From the NCBI GenBank assembly GCA_003315335.1, contig QNRL01000005.1:62001-126000 (forward strand): a DNA stretch of 64,000 bases. Reading direction: 5' to 3'. A model generated the notes under the pieces. That model made no database searches and was not told the DNA's origin. It saw nothing but the letters and a program-made list of their open reading frames with translations. A program made the translations under genes and the position numbers. This DNA is from Pseudocitrobacter faecalis (GTDB lineage Bacteria; Pseudomonadota; Gammaproteobacteria; Enterobacterales; Enterobacteriaceae). Shown piece by piece: positions 17,725 through 27,529 of this stretch; position 1 is the first letter of the stretch, and every line of letters starts with the position of its first letter.

Positions 17725-18366
17725 TTACGCCTGCTGAGGCGGGAGACAGACACCAATTCCGCCGATACCGCAGTAGCCGTACGGGTTTTTGTGCAGATAC
17801 TGCTGGTGGTCATCTTCTGCATAGTAGAATGGTTTGGCGGCGGCGATTTCCGTGGTAATGCGACGATTGTCGCCCGCGCTTTTCATTGCGGCCTGGAAGC
17901 GTTCGGCGCTGGCGTGCGCTTCACGCTCTTGCTCCGGCGTCAGCACATAAATCGCGGAGCGATACTGCGTACCGTGGTCGTTCCCCTGCTGCATACCCTG
18001 CGCCGGGTCGTGATTTTCCCAGAATACCTGCAATAGCTGCGCATAGCTGATAACGGACGGATCATAGACCACGCGTACCGCCTCGGCGTGACCGGTCAGC
18101 CCGGAGCAGACTTCGCGGTAGGTCGGATTGGGGGTGTAACCGCCGCTGTAGCCAGCCGCTGTGCTGTACACGCCAGGAAGCTGCCAGAACAGGCGCTCGA
18201 CGCCCCAGAAGCATCCCATCGCGAAAATGGCCACTTCCATGCCATCCGGAATATTCGTCATCGAGTGACCGTTAACGGCGTGTAACGTATCTACAGGCAT
18301 CGGAGTGTTGCGTCCGGGAAGCGCATCCGATTGAGACACAAGGTGATTTTTCTCAAATAAGCTCAT
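17725..18366 (-). CDS. msrA: Peptide methionine-(S)-S-oxide reductase MsrA
   Basis: 213 residues against 212 in E. coli. The active-site motif [17 protein letters not shown] supplies the catalytic Cys, and resolving Cys residues are near the C-terminus ([15 protein letters not shown]). It repairs oxidised methionine in cytoplasmic proteins. Divergent from tamA. Confidence 0.96.
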   Translation of the reverse strand: MSLFEKNHLVSQSDALPGRNTPMPVDTLHAVNGHSMTNIPDGMEVAIFAMGCFWGVERLFWQLPGVYSTAAGYSGGYTPNPTYREVCSGLTGHAEAVRVVYDPSVISYAQLLQVFWENHDPAQGMQQGNDHGTQYRSAIYVLTPEQEREAHASAERFQAAMKSAGDNRRITTEIAAAKPFYYAEDDHQQYLHKNPYGYCGIGGIGVCLPPQQA

Positions 18367-18634
18367 AGGACGGTCTCCTGATTACGGGATGAGCGGTTAA
18401 GGTTGTAACCAGGCGTGAGTTTTAACACAATAAACACGCCGAATACGTCTAGATTTAAACATAAGAATAATTTGGGGTGTTGTCTCTTTTTCAACCCGAG
18501 AATGTGTAGGGTTATTAAAAACAGAGCGCCATACGTATGAGCAGGGAATCCGTTGATACGTATCCGACGCCGTTATTGCCGTGGAAAGGCTTTCGTTTCC
18601 ATCAGGGGTGGAAACAGGATATTCAGGAGAAAAT

Positions 18635-20368
18635 GTGCGACAAATCCGCCAGTTATGTGTGGTCGGTTTACTGCTGACCAGCGGTGTTGCCAGTGCAGCG
18701 AATATACGTTTGCAGGTTGAAGGACTTTCAGGGCAACTGGAAAAAAACGTTCGAGCGCAGCTCTCGACGATTCAGGGTGATGAGGTCACGCCAGATCGCC
18801 GTTTTCGCGCGCGCGTCGATGACGCCATCCGTGAAGGCTTAAAAGCCCTCGGTTATTACGAACCGACTATCGATTTTGAACTTAAGCCGCCGCCGGCAAA
18901 AGGGCGTCAGGTGTTGCTGGCGAAAGTCACGCCGGGCGAACCGGTGCGCATTGGTGGCACCGACGTGATTCTGCGCGGCGGTGCGCGTACCGATAAAGAT
19001 TATCTCGCGCTGCTGAAAACGCGTCCGGCGATAGGCACTATTCTCGATCACAGCGATTACGACGATTTCAAAAAAGGCTTAACCAGCGTTGCGCTGCGTC
19101 GCGGCTATTTTGATAGCGAATTCAAAAAGAGCCAGCTCGGTATCGCGCTCGATCGTCATCAGGCGTTCTGGGATATCGATTATGACAGCGGCGAGCGCTA
19201 TCGCTTCGGCCCGGTCACCTTTGAAGGCTCGCAGATTCGTGAAGAGTACCTGCAAAACCTCGTGCCGTTTAAGCAGGGCGATTATTACCAGTCCAGTGAC
19301 CTGGCAGAGCTGAACCGCCGCCTCTCGGCAACCGGCTGGTTTAAATCGGTGGTGGTCGCGCCAGAATTCGAAAAATCACGCAAAACGAAAGTGTTACCGC
19401 TGCATGGCGTGGTGTCGCCGCGCAGTGAAAACACCATCGAAACCGGTATTGGTTATTCGACGGACGTCGGGCCGCGCGTGAAGGCCACGTGGAAAAAACC
19501 GTGGATCAACTCCTATGGGCATAGCCTGACGACCAGCGCCAGCATCTCATCGCCTGAGCAGATCCTCGATTTCAGCTACAAGATGCCGCTCCTGAAGAAC
19601 CCGCTTGAACAGTATTATCTGGTGCAAGGGGGCTTTAAACGCACCGACCTGAACGATACGGAAGCCGACTCCACCACGCTTGCACTCTCGCGCTACTGGG
19701 ATCTTTCCAGCGGCTGGCAGCGGGCGATTAACCTGCGCTGGAGCTTCGACCACTTTACCCAGGGTAACGTCACCAACACCACCATGCTGCTGTACCCGGG
19801 GGTGATGATCAGCCGTACCCGCTCGCGCGGCGGCCTGATGCCGACGTGGGGCGATTCCCAACGTTACTCTATCGACTACTCCAACACCGCCTGGGGCTCA
19901 GACGTCGACTTCAGCGTCTGGCAGGCGCAAAACGTCTGGATTCGAACTTTATACGACAAACACCGCTTTGTGATGCGCGGCAACCTCGGCTGGATTGAAA
20001 CGGGCGACTTTGACAAAGTACCACCGGATCTGCGTTTCTTCGCCGGGGGCGACCGCAGTATTCGTGGCTATAAATACAAGTCGATCTCGCCGGAATACGA
20101 TGACGGCAAGCTGAAAGGGGCCTCGAAACTGGCGACGGGCTCGGTTGAGTACCAGTACAACGTCACCGGTAAATGGTGGGGCGCGGTCTTCATGGATGGC
20201 GGTGAAGCGGTGAGCGATATCCGCCGCAGCGACTGGAAAACCGGCGCGGGTGTAGGTGTTCGTTGGCAGTCGCCCGTTGGCCCGGTCAAGCTCGACGTTG
20301 CCGCACCGCTGGGCGATAAAGACGAGCACGGTTTACAGTTCTACATCGGTCTGGGGCCTGAATTATGA
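18635..20368 (+). CDS. tamA: Outer-membrane translocation and assembly protein TamA
   Basis: Omp85-family protein. I choose a GTG start at 18635, preceded by CAGGAG; this gives 577 residues, exactly the E. coli length, and a proper signal peptide ending GVASA before ANIRLQVEG. An ATG at 18581 in frame would place 18 odd residues ahead of the signal. Three POTRA domains (about 22-265) precede a 16-strand barrel with the conserved [14 protein letters not shown] motif. Works with TamB across the periplasm; the genes overlap by four bases. Confidence 0.95.
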   Translation: MRQIRQLCVVGLLLTSGVASAANIRLQVEGLSGQLEKNVRAQLSTIQGDEVTPDRRFRARVDDAIREGLKALGYYEPTIDFELKPPPAKGRQVLLAKVTPGEPVRIGGTDVILRGGARTDKDYLALLKTRPAIGTILDHSDYDDFKKGLTSVALRRGYFDSEFKKSQLGIALDRHQAFWDIDYDSGERYRFGPVTFEGSQIREEYLQNLVPFKQGDYYQSSDLAELNRRLSATGWFKSVVVAPEFEKSRKTKVLPLHGVVSPRSENTIETGIGYSTDVGPRVKATWKKPWINSYGHSLTTSASISSPEQILDFSYKMPLLKNPLEQYYLVQGGFKRTDLNDTEADSTTLALSRYWDLSSGWQRAINLRWSFDHFTQGNVTNTTMLLYPGVMISRTRSRGGLMPTWGDSQRYSIDYSNTAWGSDVDFSVWQAQNVWIRTLYDKHRFVMRGNLGWIETGDFDKVPPDLRFFAGGDRSIRGYKYKSISPEYDDGKLKGASKLATGSVEYQYNVTGKWWGAVFMDGGEAVSDIRRSDWKTGAGVGVRWQSPVGPVKLDVAAPLGDKDEHGLQFYIGLGPEL

Positions 20369-23300
20369 GTTTATGGAAGAAGATAAGCCTCGGCGTACTG
20401 ATTTTTATCGTGCTGCTTATCGGGGCGGTGGCGTTCCTGATTGGCACCACCAAAGGTTTGCATCTGTTATTCAACGCGGCGAACCGCTGGGTGCCGGGGC
20501 TGGAAATCGGCCAGGTGACCGGCGGCTGGCGCGATCTGACGCTGAAAAATGTGCGCTACACCCAGCCGGGTGTGGCGGTGAATGCGGGTGAGTTCCACCT
20601 GGCGGTGAAAACCGAATGCCTGTGGAGCAGCAGCCTGTGCGTGGATGATATTGCCCTGCGTGACGTCAACGTCGCCATCGACAGCAGCAAAATGCCGCCG
20701 TCCTCCCCGGCGGCAGAAGAGGAAGAGAGCGGCCCGCTGAATCTCTCTACGCCGTACCCCATTACGCTTAGCCGCGTGTCGCTCAACAATGTGAATATCA
20801 AAATCGACGACACTACCGTGTCGGTGATGGATTTCATGACCGGGCTGAACTGGCAGGAGAAAAACCTGACGCTGACGCCAACCACGCTGCAAGGGCTGCT
20901 GATCGCTCTGCCGAAAGTGGCGGATGTGGCGCAGAAAGAGGTGGTTGAACCGAAGATAGAGAACCCGCAGCCGCAAGAGAAACCGCTCGGCGAGACGATG
21001 AAAGATCTCTTCTCGAAACCGGTGCTGCCGGAGATGACCGATGTGCATCTGCCGCTCAATTTGAATATCGAATCTTTCAGCGGCGAGCAGTTACGCGTAA
21101 CCGGTGATACGGATCTGACCGTCTACAAAATGCTGCTGAAGGTGAGCAGCATCGACGGTAACATGAAGCTGGATACGCTGGATATCGACTCCAGCCAGGG
21201 GACGGTGAATGCCACCGGCACCGCGCAACTGACCAACGACTGGCCGGTGGATATCACCCTCAACAGTACGCTCAATATCGACCCGTTGAAGGGCGAGAAG
21301 ATCAAGCTCAAGCTGGGCGGTGATGTGCGTAAGCAACTGGAGCTGGGCGTGAATCTCTCTGGCCCGGTCGATATGTCACTGCGCGCGCAAACGCAACTGG
21401 CTGAAGCCGGTCTCCCACTGAATCTCGAAGTCACCAGCAAACAGCTTTACTGGCCGTTTACCGGCGAGAAGCAGTTCCAGGCTGACGATCTGAAACTGAA
21501 ACTCAGCGGTAAGATGACCGACTACACCCTGTCGTTCGCGACGGCGGTGAAAGGTCAGGGCGTGCCGCCTGCCAACATTAAGCTGGATGCGAAAGGCAAC
21601 GAACTTCAGGTCAACCTCGACAAACTCACCGTGGCGGCGCTGGAGGGCACCACCGAGCTGAAAGCTCTGCTCGACTGGCAGCAGGCGATCAGCTGGCGCG
21701 GTGAGCTGGCATTGCACGGCATCAACACGGCAAAAGAGGTGCCGGATTGGCCGTCGAAGCTGGATGGCCTGATCAAAACTCAGGGCAGCCTGTACGGCGG
21801 TACCTGGCAGATGGATGTGCCGTCGCTGAAAATCACCGGCAACGTGAAACAGAACAAAGTAAACGTTGACGGCTCCCTGAAGGGCAACAGCTACATGCAG
21901 TGGACCATTCCAGGCCTGCATCTGGAACTGGGGCGCAACAGTGCGGACGTGAAAGGTGAGTTGGGCGTTAAAGATCTCAATCTCGACGCCACTATTGATG
22001 CACCTAATCTGGATAACGCCTTGCCGGGGCTGGGCGGTACGGCGAAAGGCCTGGTGAAAGTGCGCGGCACGGTGGAAGCGCCGCAGTTGCTGGCGGATAT
22101 CACCGCGCGCGGCCTGCGCTGGCAGGAGCTGACCGTCGGTCAGGTACGCGTGGAAGGCGATGTGAAATCCACCGACCAGATTGCGGGCAATCTTGATGTG
22201 CGTGTGGAGCGCATTGCGCAGCCTGGCGTGGATATCCGCCTGGTGGATCTCAGTGCCAAAGGTAGCGAGAAACAGCACACGCTGAATCTGCGCATCAACG
22301 GTGAACCGGTCTCCGGGCAACTGGCGCTGGCGGGCAGTTTTGATCGCAAAGAAGAGCGCTGGAAAGGCGCGCTGAGCGACACCCGTTTCCAGACGCCGGT
22401 CGGCCCGTGGTCGCTGTCTCGCGCGATCGCGCTTGATTACCGTAACAAAGAGCAGAAAATCAGCGTGGGCCCGCACTGCTGGACTAACCCGAACGCTGAG
22501 CTCTGCGTGCCGCAGACCATCGATGCCGGAGCAACGGGCCGTGCACAGGTGAACCTCAACCGTTTCGACCTGGCGATGCTCAAACCGTTTATGCCGGAAG
22601 AGACGCAGGCCAGCGGCGTGTTTAGCGGGAACGCTGACGTGAGCTGGGACACCACAAAAGAGGGCTTGCCGCAGGGTAAAGTGACGCTTAATGGCCGCAA
22701 CGTGAAGGTCACGCAAATCGTGAACGACGCACCGCTGCCGGTGGCATTTGACACGCTTAATCTCAATGCAGACCTGCACAACAACCGCGCCGAGCTGGGT
22801 TGGATGATTCGCCTGACCAATAACGGGCAGCTTGATGGCCAGGTACAGGTCACCGATCCGCAGGGGCGGCGTAATCTGGGCGGCAACGTCAACATCCGCA
22901 ACTTCTCGCTGGCGATGATTAACCCTGTCTTCGCAAAAGGCGAGAAAGCGGCAGGGACGCTGAACGCCAACCTGCGTCTCGGTGGCGACGTTCAGGGGCC
23001 GCAGCTATTTGGGCAAATGCAACTGAACGGTGTCGATCTCGACGCTAACTTCATGCCGTTCGACATGCAGCCGAGCCAGATAGCAATGAACTTCAACGGC
23101 ACGCGCTCGACCCTGCAAGGGGAAGTGGTGACGCAGCAGGGGCGCATTAGCCTGAGCGGCAACGCCGACTGGACGCAGATCGACAACTGGCGCGCCAGCG
23201 TGTCGGCGAAAGGCAGCCGGGTACGCATTACCGTGCCGCCGATGGTGCGTCTCGACGTTTCGCCGGACGTGGTATTTAACGCCACGCCGAGCCTGTTTAC

Positions 23301-24144
23301 GCTCGACGGTAGCGTCGATGTGCCGTGGGCGCGCATCGTGGTACATGACGTACCGGAAAGCGCGGTGGGCGTCTCCAGCGATGAAGTGATGCTCAACGAC
23401 CAGCTACAGCCGGAAAACCCGAAAACTGCGTCGATCCCGATTAACAGCAACCTGACCATTCACGTCGGCAACAACGTGCGTCTGGATGCGTTTGGCCTGA
23501 AAGCGCGACTCACCGGCGACCTGAAAGTGGCGCAGGATAAACAGGGGCTCGGCCTGAACGGGCAAATCAACATTCCGGAAGGGCGCTTCCACGCCTACGG
23601 TCAGGATTTGATTGTGCGTAAAGGCGAGCTGCTCTTCTCCGGCCCGCCTGACCAGCCGCTGCTGAACATCGAAGCCATCCGTAACCCGGATGCTACCGAA
23701 GATGATGTGACGGCAGGTATTCGCGTCACCGGCCCGGCCGACCAGCCGAAAGCCGAAGTCTTCTCCGACCCGGCGATGTCGCAACAAATGGCGCTCTCTT
23801 ACCTGGTTCGTGGACAGGGGCTGGACAGCGATCAGAGCGACAGTGCCGCGATGACATCCATGCTTATTGGCCTGGGGGTTGCACAAAGTGGTCAGGTTGT
23901 GGGTAAAATCGGCGAGACATTTGGCGTAAGCAATCTGGCGCTGGACACGCAAGGGGTGGGCGACTCATCCCAGGTCGTGGTCAGCGGCTACGTACTGCCG
24001 GGTCTGCAGGTGAAATATGGTGTAGGGATCTTTGACTCCTTAGCGACACTCACGTTACGCTATCGCCTGATGCCTAAGCTATATCTGGAAGCGGTGTCTG
24101 GTATCGACCAGGCGCTTGATTTGCTCTATCAGTTTGAGTTTTAG
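20365..24144 (+). CDS. tamB: Translocation and assembly module inner-membrane component TamB
   Basis: 1259 residues, the family length. An N-terminal anchor (about 7-28) is followed by a very long periplasmic region of repeated beta-strand segments, the lipid-conducting groove of AsmA-like proteins, and the C-terminal DUF490 domain that meets TamA. In E. coli it bridges the envelope for outer-membrane protein assembly and phospholipid transport. Starts in the ATGA overlap with tamA. Confidence 0.95.
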   Translation: MSLWKKISLGVLIFIVLLIGAVAFLIGTTKGLHLLFNAANRWVPGLEIGQVTGGWRDLTLKNVRYTQPGVAVNAGEFHLAVKTECLWSSSLCVDDIALRDVNVAIDSSKMPPSSPAAEEEESGPLNLSTPYPITLSRVSLNNVNIKIDDTTVSVMDFMTGLNWQEKNLTLTPTTLQGLLIALPKVADVAQKEVVEPKIENPQPQEKPLGETMKDLFSKPVLPEMTDVHLPLNLNIESFSGEQLRVTGDTDLTVYKMLLKVSSIDGNMKLDTLDIDSSQGTVNATGTAQLTNDWPVDITLNSTLNIDPLKGEKIKLKLGGDVRKQLELGVNLSGPVDMSLRAQTQLAEAGLPLNLEVTSKQLYWPFTGEKQFQADDLKLKLSGKMTDYTLSFATAVKGQGVPPANIKLDAKGNELQVNLDKLTVAALEGTTELKALLDWQQAISWRGELALHGINTAKEVPDWPSKLDGLIKTQGSLYGGTWQMDVPSLKITGNVKQNKVNVDGSLKGNSYMQWTIPGLHLELGRNSADVKGELGVKDLNLDATIDAPNLDNALPGLGGTAKGLVKVRGTVEAPQLLADITARGLRWQELTVGQVRVEGDVKSTDQIAGNLDVRVERIAQPGVDIRLVDLSAKGSEKQHTLNLRINGEPVSGQLALAGSFDRKEERWKGALSDTRFQTPVGPWSLSRAIALDYRNKEQKISVGPHCWTNPNAELCVPQTIDAGATGRAQVNLNRFDLAMLKPFMPEETQASGVFSGNADVSWDTTKEGLPQGKVTLNGRNVKVTQIVNDAPLPVAFDTLNLNADLHNNRAELGWMIRLTNNGQLDGQVQVTDPQGRRNLGGNVNIRNFSLAMINPVFAKGEKAAGTLNANLRLGGDVQGPQLFGQMQLNGVDLDANFMPFDMQPSQIAMNFNGTRSTLQGEVVTQQGRISLSGNADWTQIDNWRASVSAKGSRVRITVPPMVRLDVSPDVVFNATPSLFTLDGSVDVPWARIVVHDVPESAVGVSSDEVMLNDQLQPENPKTASIPINSNLTIHVGNNVRLDAFGLKARLTGDLKVAQDKQGLGLNGQINIPEGRFHAYGQDLIVRKGELLFSGPPDQPLLNIEAIRNPDATEDDVTAGIRVTGPADQPKAEVFSDPAMSQQMALSYLVRGQGLDSDQSDSAAMTSMLIGLGVAQSGQVVGKIGETFGVSNLALDTQGVGDSSQVVVSGYVLPGLQVKYGVGIFDSLATLTLRYRLMPKLYLEAVSGIDQALDLLYQFEF

Positions 24145-24146
24145 CA

Positions 24147-24491
24147 ATGCGAATATTTGTATACGGCAGTTTGCGGCGTAAACAAGGCAACAGCCACTGG
24201 ATGACCAACGCCCAGTTGCTGGGCCAGCACAGCGTAGACGATTATCAACTGTACAGCCTGGGCCACTATCCAGGCGCCGTGCCGGGAACGGGCACAGTAC
24301 ACGGTGAAGTTTACCGGGTTGATGCGGCGACGATGGCTGAACTTGACGAGCTACGCACCAAAGCGGGTGAATATGCTCGTCACCTTATCCAAACGCCATA
24401 CGGTAGTGCCTGGATGTACGTCTATCAGCGCCCGGTCGATGGGCTACCGCTGATAGAAAGCGGAGACTGGTTAGACAAAGACCAGTATTAA
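24147..24491 (+). CDS. ytfP: Gamma-glutamylcyclotransferase-fold protein YtfP
   Basis: 114 residues. The N-terminal IFVYGSLRRKQGN is the GGCT/AIG2-like substrate loop, and VHGEVYRVD carries conserved contacts. The physiological substrate in bacteria is not settled. Two bases after tamB, so part of the tamAB-ytfP operon. Confidence 0.92.
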   Translation: MRIFVYGSLRRKQGNSHWMTNAQLLGQHSVDDYQLYSLGHYPGAVPGTGTVHGEVYRVDAATMAELDELRTKAGEYARHLIQTPYGSAWMYVYQRPVDGLPLIESGDWLDKDQY

Positions 24492-24498
24492 TCCTTAT

Positions 24499-24527
24499 AA
24501 CGCCACCTTCGGGTGGCGTTGTTTTTT
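24499..24527 (+). terminator. Terminator of tamAB-ytfP
   Basis: Nine-base-pair stem AACGCCACC with its complement, UUCG tetraloop, then GTTTTTT. Confidence 0.92.
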
Positions 24528-24666
24528 GTGCGCTGCAGCGTGCTTATTCTGCAACGCATCTTCGTTTTCTCTTCACTTCACATGACTCTTTCCAGATTAA
24601 TCAAAACGCGAGAAAGCGTGCTGGCGCGTTTTATACAGAAAAGGCAAACTCGTCGGGAACCTACTG

Positions 24667-24685
24667 AGTTATACTTTGTATAACT
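24667..24685. promoter_or_regulatory. Operator of chpSB
   Basis: Perfect inverted repeat AGTTATAC / GTATAACT around three T residues, 12 bases ahead of the chpS start and over the likely -10. The site fits autorepression by the antitoxin, as in mazEF-type loci. Confidence 0.75.
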
Positions 24686-24697
24686 TCAGGAGGCGAT

Positions 24698-24949
24698 ATG
24701 CATGTAACCATCAAGAAATGGGGAAACAGTATGGGGATGGTCATTCCAGGCACCGTCGTCAAAGAGCTGAATCTGTCTGCCGGGCAGAACATGGAGGTCA
24801 ATGTGAAAGAAAACCAAATTATCCTGACACCGCTAAAGCGGCACTATTCATTAGACGCTTTGCTGGCCGAATGCGACATCGATGCGCCTGCGCCAGGCGA
24901 AGATGACATTTGGGGTAAGAGCGCTCCGCAAGGCGATGAAGTATGGTAA
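24698..24949 (+). CDS. chpS: Antitoxin ChpS (MazE/AbrB type)
   Basis: 83 residues, same length as E. coli ChpS. An AbrB-fold DNA-binding part, HVTIKKWGNSMGMVIPGTVV, is followed by the toxin-wrapping tail YSLDALLAECDIDAPAPGEDDIW. Ribosome site AGGAGG. Overlaps chpB by seven bases, coupling translation. It neutralises ChpB and represses the operon. Confidence 0.93.
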   Translation: MHVTIKKWGNSMGMVIPGTVVKELNLSAGQNMEVNVKENQIILTPLKRHYSLDALLAECDIDAPAPGEDDIWGKSAPQGDEVW

Positions 24950-25293
24950 AAAGCACGGAATTTTCACGTGGAGATATCGTGCTGGTGGGCTTTGATCCCG
25001 CGAGCGGGCACGAACAAAAAGGTGTGGGGCGCCCAGCGCTCGTGCTTTCCGTCAGCGCCTTTAACCGGTTCGGGATGGTGCTGGTAGCACCCATTACGCA
25101 GGGGGGAAACTATGCGCGTTATGCCGGATTTACCGTTCCGTTGGGCTGCAAAAAGGGAGACGTTAGTGGTGTTGTGCTGGTTAATCAGTTTCGCATGATG
25201 GACTTACGCGCGCGCGGTGCGAAGAAAATGGGTGAGGCGAGCGCGGAAGTTATGGAGGATGTGTTACTTCGGGCGCAGGCGATTCTGGATTAG
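24943..25293 (+). CDS. chpB: Endoribonuclease toxin ChpB (MazF/PemK type)
   Basis: 116 residues, same as E. coli ChpB. MazF-fold motifs GDIVLVGFDPASGHEQKGVGRPALVLS and LVAPITQGG are intact, as is VVLVNQFRMMDLRAR. It cleaves mRNA at specific triplets. No truncation, so the pair looks functional. Confidence 0.93.
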   Translation: MVKSTEFSRGDIVLVGFDPASGHEQKGVGRPALVLSVSAFNRFGMVLVAPITQGGNYARYAGFTVPLGCKKGDVSGVVLVNQFRMMDLRARGAKKMGEASAEVMEDVLLRAQAILD

Positions 25294-25322
25294 GCGGACT
25301 ACGCGGTGATGCCTTCGGGCAT

Positions 25323-25345
25323 AAAAAACACCGCCGAAGCGGTGT
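25323..25345 (-). terminator. Minus-strand terminator, first of a duplicated pair
   Basis: ACACCGC CGAA GCGGTGT hairpin preceded on the plus strand by AAAAAA, so it works leftward. The same hairpin recurs at 25484-25508. Confidence 0.7.
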
Positions 25346-25365
25346 GAGAGTGATGACGAATGCAA

Positions 25366-25470
25366 CATTGCCTGATGCGCTACGCTTATCAGGCCTACAA
25401 GATTTCTGCAATATATTGAATTTGCACTACTTTGTAGGCCGGATAAGGCGTTAGCCGCATCCGGCAATGC
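25366..25470. repeat. REP pair (BIME)
   Basis: Two REP units in opposite orientation: CATTGCCTGATGCGCTACGC... at the left and GTAGGCCGGATAAGGCGTTA... at the right, with AT-rich sequence between. Typical extragenic BIME; it lies between two copies of one terminator. Confidence 0.88.
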
Positions 25471-25483
25471 TGATACTCAGACA

Positions 25484-25508
25484 TAAAAAAACACCGCCGA
25501 AGCGGTGT
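25484..25508 (-). terminator. Terminator of ppa
   Basis: The same ACACCGC CGAA GCGGTGT hairpin with T7 on the minus strand, 23 bases past the ppa stop. Confidence 0.88.
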
Positions 25509-25531
25509 CTTTTATTACGCAAAAAGAAAGC

Positions 25532-26059
25532 TTATTTCTTCGCACGCTCGAAGGAAGCAACGATTTCCGCTTTAGCCGCTTCAGCATTGTCCCAACCGTC
25601 AACTTTAACCCATTTGCCTTTTTCGAGGTCTTTGTAGTGCTCGAAGAAGTGGGTGATCTGCGCTTTCAGCAGTTCCGGCAGGTCGTTCACATCTTTGATG
25701 TGATCGTATTCTTTGCTCAGTTTGGTGTGCGGAACCGCAACCAGTTTGGCATCTTCGCCAGACTCGTCGGTCATTTTCAGCACGCCAACCGGACGGCAGC
25801 GAATCACAGAACCCGGCTGCAGCGGGTACGGCGTCGGAACCAGTACGTCAACCGGGTCGCCGTCCAGAGACAGTGTGTGGTTGATGTAGCCGTAGTTGCA
25901 CGGATAGAACATCGCAGTGGACATGAAGCGGTCAACGAACAGTGCGCCGCTCTCTTTGTCGACTTCGTATTTGATAGGATCCGCGTTCGCCGGGATCTCG
26001 ATAACGACGTAGATATCTTCCGGCAGATCTTTACCCGCTGGGACGTTGAGTAAGCTCAT
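25532..26059 (-). CDS. ppa: Inorganic pyrophosphatase
   Basis: Soluble family I pyrophosphatase of 175 residues. The start at 26059 ([17 protein letters not shown]) follows AAGGAAACAG and matches E. coli; the longer frame to 26209 is non-coding upstream DNA. The metal-binding signature [13 protein letters not shown] is intact. Essential cytoplasmic enzyme that hydrolyses PPi. Confidence 0.97.
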   Translation of the reverse strand: MSLLNVPAGKDLPEDIYVVIEIPANADPIKYEVDKESGALFVDRFMSTAMFYPCNYGYINHTLSLDGDPVDVLVPTPYPLQPGSVIRCRPVGVLKMTDESGEDAKLVAVPHTKLSKEYDHIKDVNDLPELLKAQITHFFEHYKDLEKGKWVKVDGWDNAEAAKAEIVASFERAKK

Positions 26060-26222
26060 GTCTGTTTCCTTTAAAATGTATGGCAAACAAGTGGCGGGTA
26101 TTATAGCCAACTCATCGCGAAAGTCTTGACCTGTTTTATCTCTTCTCTCATCCAGAGCGCCTTTTTCAGTGCCTTCCGATAGCTCTAAAATCCATAAAGT
26201 TAGCCGCATCCTGAATAAAATT

Positions 26223-26238
26223 TTGAAACCGTTTACAT
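26223..26238. promoter_or_regulatory. GalR/GalS-like operator upstream of ytfQ
   Basis: On the minus strand the site reads ATGTAAACGGTTTCAA, matching the GTGTAANCGNTTNCAC operator at all but its outermost bases. GalR/GalS control of the E. coli ytfQ operon has been reported; here the site lies about 210 bases before the start. Confidence 0.5.
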
Positions 26239-26363
26239 TGTCGTAGTGATAGTCCCCAAATCGTACGAAAATTCTGCAATATCAATCATTGTCCTATCCC
26301 TGATTCCTCCTCAGCTCTTGCTAATACTGACAATTAACATTGTATTCACTTTCTTGAATTGTG

Positions 26364-26384
26364 ATGTAACGCATTCTGTTACAT
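26364..26384. promoter_or_regulatory. Interrupted palindrome near the ytfQ promoter
   Basis: ATGTAAC and GTTACAT flank seven bases. The left part sits in TTGTGATGTAACGCATTCTG, which has one good CRP half-site (TGTGA) and a poor second half. It may be a second LacI-type operator or a CRP site. Confidence 0.4.
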
Positions 26385-26451
26385 TTGGGATTGTCTATAG
26401 TTTGTTCGCAGGCGTGTTTTTCACCAACAATAACCCTACGAGGATAACTTT

Positions 26452-27408
26452 ATGTGGAAGCGCTTACTTCTTGTCACAGCAGTTTCCGCAGCTATGTCGT
26501 CTATGGTCATGGCTGCCCCTTTAACAGTGGGATTTTCGCAGGTCGGTTCTGAATCCGGCTGGCGCGCAGCGGAAACCAACGTTGCGAAGAGTGAAGCGCA
26601 GAAACGCGGTATCACCCTTAAAATCGCCGATGGTCAGCAGAAACAAGAGAATCAAATCAAAGCGGTACGCTCATTCATCGCCCAGGGTGTGGATGCCATC
26701 TTCATTGCGCCAGTGGTCGCAACAGGTTGGGAACCGGTGTTAAAAGAAGCGAAAGACGCGCAAATCCCGGTCTTCCTGCTTGATCGCTCGATTGATGTGA
26801 AAGACAAATCACTCTATATGACGACCGTCACGGCAAATAACGTACTCGAAGGGCAGTTGATTGGGGAATGGCTTACCAAAACTGTCGACGGCAAGCCATG
26901 TAACGTTGTTGAGCTGCAAGGCACAGTGGGCGCAAGCGTGGCGATTGACCGTAAGAAAGGCTTTGCAGAAGCCATCGCCAAAGCGCCAAACATCAAAATT
27001 ATCCGTTCTCAATCCGGTGACTTTACCCGCAGCAAGGGTAAAGAGGTGATGGAGAGCTTCATCAAGGCCGAGAACAACGGCAAAAACATCTGCATGGTTT
27101 ACGCGCATAACGATGACATGGTGATCGGCGCGATTCAGGCGATTAAAGAAGCGGGGCTGAAACCGGGCAAAGATATCCTCACCGGCTCAATCGACGGCGT
27201 GCCGGATATCTATAAAGCGATGATTGCCGGGGAAGCAAACGCCAGTGTTGAACTGACGCCAAACATGGCCGGCCCGGCGTTTGATGCGCTGGAGAAATTC
27301 AAAAAAGACGGCACCCTGCCGGAAAAAGTCACCGTAACCAAATCAACGCTTTACCTGCCGGATACGGCGAAAGAAGAGTTAGAGAAGAAGAAAAATATGG
27401 GGTATTGA
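26452..27408 (+). CDS. ytfQ: Galactofuranose ABC transporter substrate-binding protein
   Basis: Periplasmic protein of 318 residues, same as E. coli YtfQ. Signal peptide of about 21 residues ending MVMA. The type I sugar-binding fold (Peripla_BP_4) runs from PLTVGFSQVGSESGWRAAETN to the C-terminus. It binds furanose galactose. First gene of the ytfQRT-yjfF operon. Confidence 0.96.
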   Translation: MWKRLLLVTAVSAAMSSMVMAAPLTVGFSQVGSESGWRAAETNVAKSEAQKRGITLKIADGQQKQENQIKAVRSFIAQGVDAIFIAPVVATGWEPVLKEAKDAQIPVFLLDRSIDVKDKSLYMTTVTANNVLEGQLIGEWLTKTVDGKPCNVVELQGTVGASVAIDRKKGFAEAIAKAPNIKIIRSQSGDFTRSKGKEVMESFIKAENNGKNICMVYAHNDDMVIGAIQAIKEAGLKPGKDILTGSIDGVPDIYKAMIAGEANASVELTPNMAGPAFDALEKFKKDGTLPEKVTVTKSTLYLPDTAKEELEKKKNMGY

Positions 27409-27415
27409 GTTTGGC

Positions 27416-27522
27416 CCCTCACCCCAGCCCTCTCCCGCAGGGAGAGGGAGAAAACCGGAGCAGGACCCAACCATTATGCACATTCCATCCCCTCTCCCTG
27501 CGGGAGAGGGTTAGGGTGAGGG
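27416..27522. repeat. CCCTCTCCC palindromic repeat, copy 3
   Basis: 107-base copy with both arms, between ytfQ and ytfR. Its right end, GGGTGAGGG, reaches to eight bases before the ytfR ATG and supplies the only purine-rich ribosome site there. Confidence 0.9.
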
Positions 27523-27529
27523 GGAAACC

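Larger units (their letters stand above)
26060..26451. other. Divergent promoter region of ppa and ytfQ
   Basis: A 392-base gap with no gene. It contains two operator-like sites described separately. The leader of ytfQ ends with GAGGATAAC before the ATG. Confidence 0.5.

Noticed and set aside
21376-22779. A 467-codon minus-strand frame
   Set aside because: Antisense to tamB; His/Arg/Gln-rich composition typical of a shadow frame.
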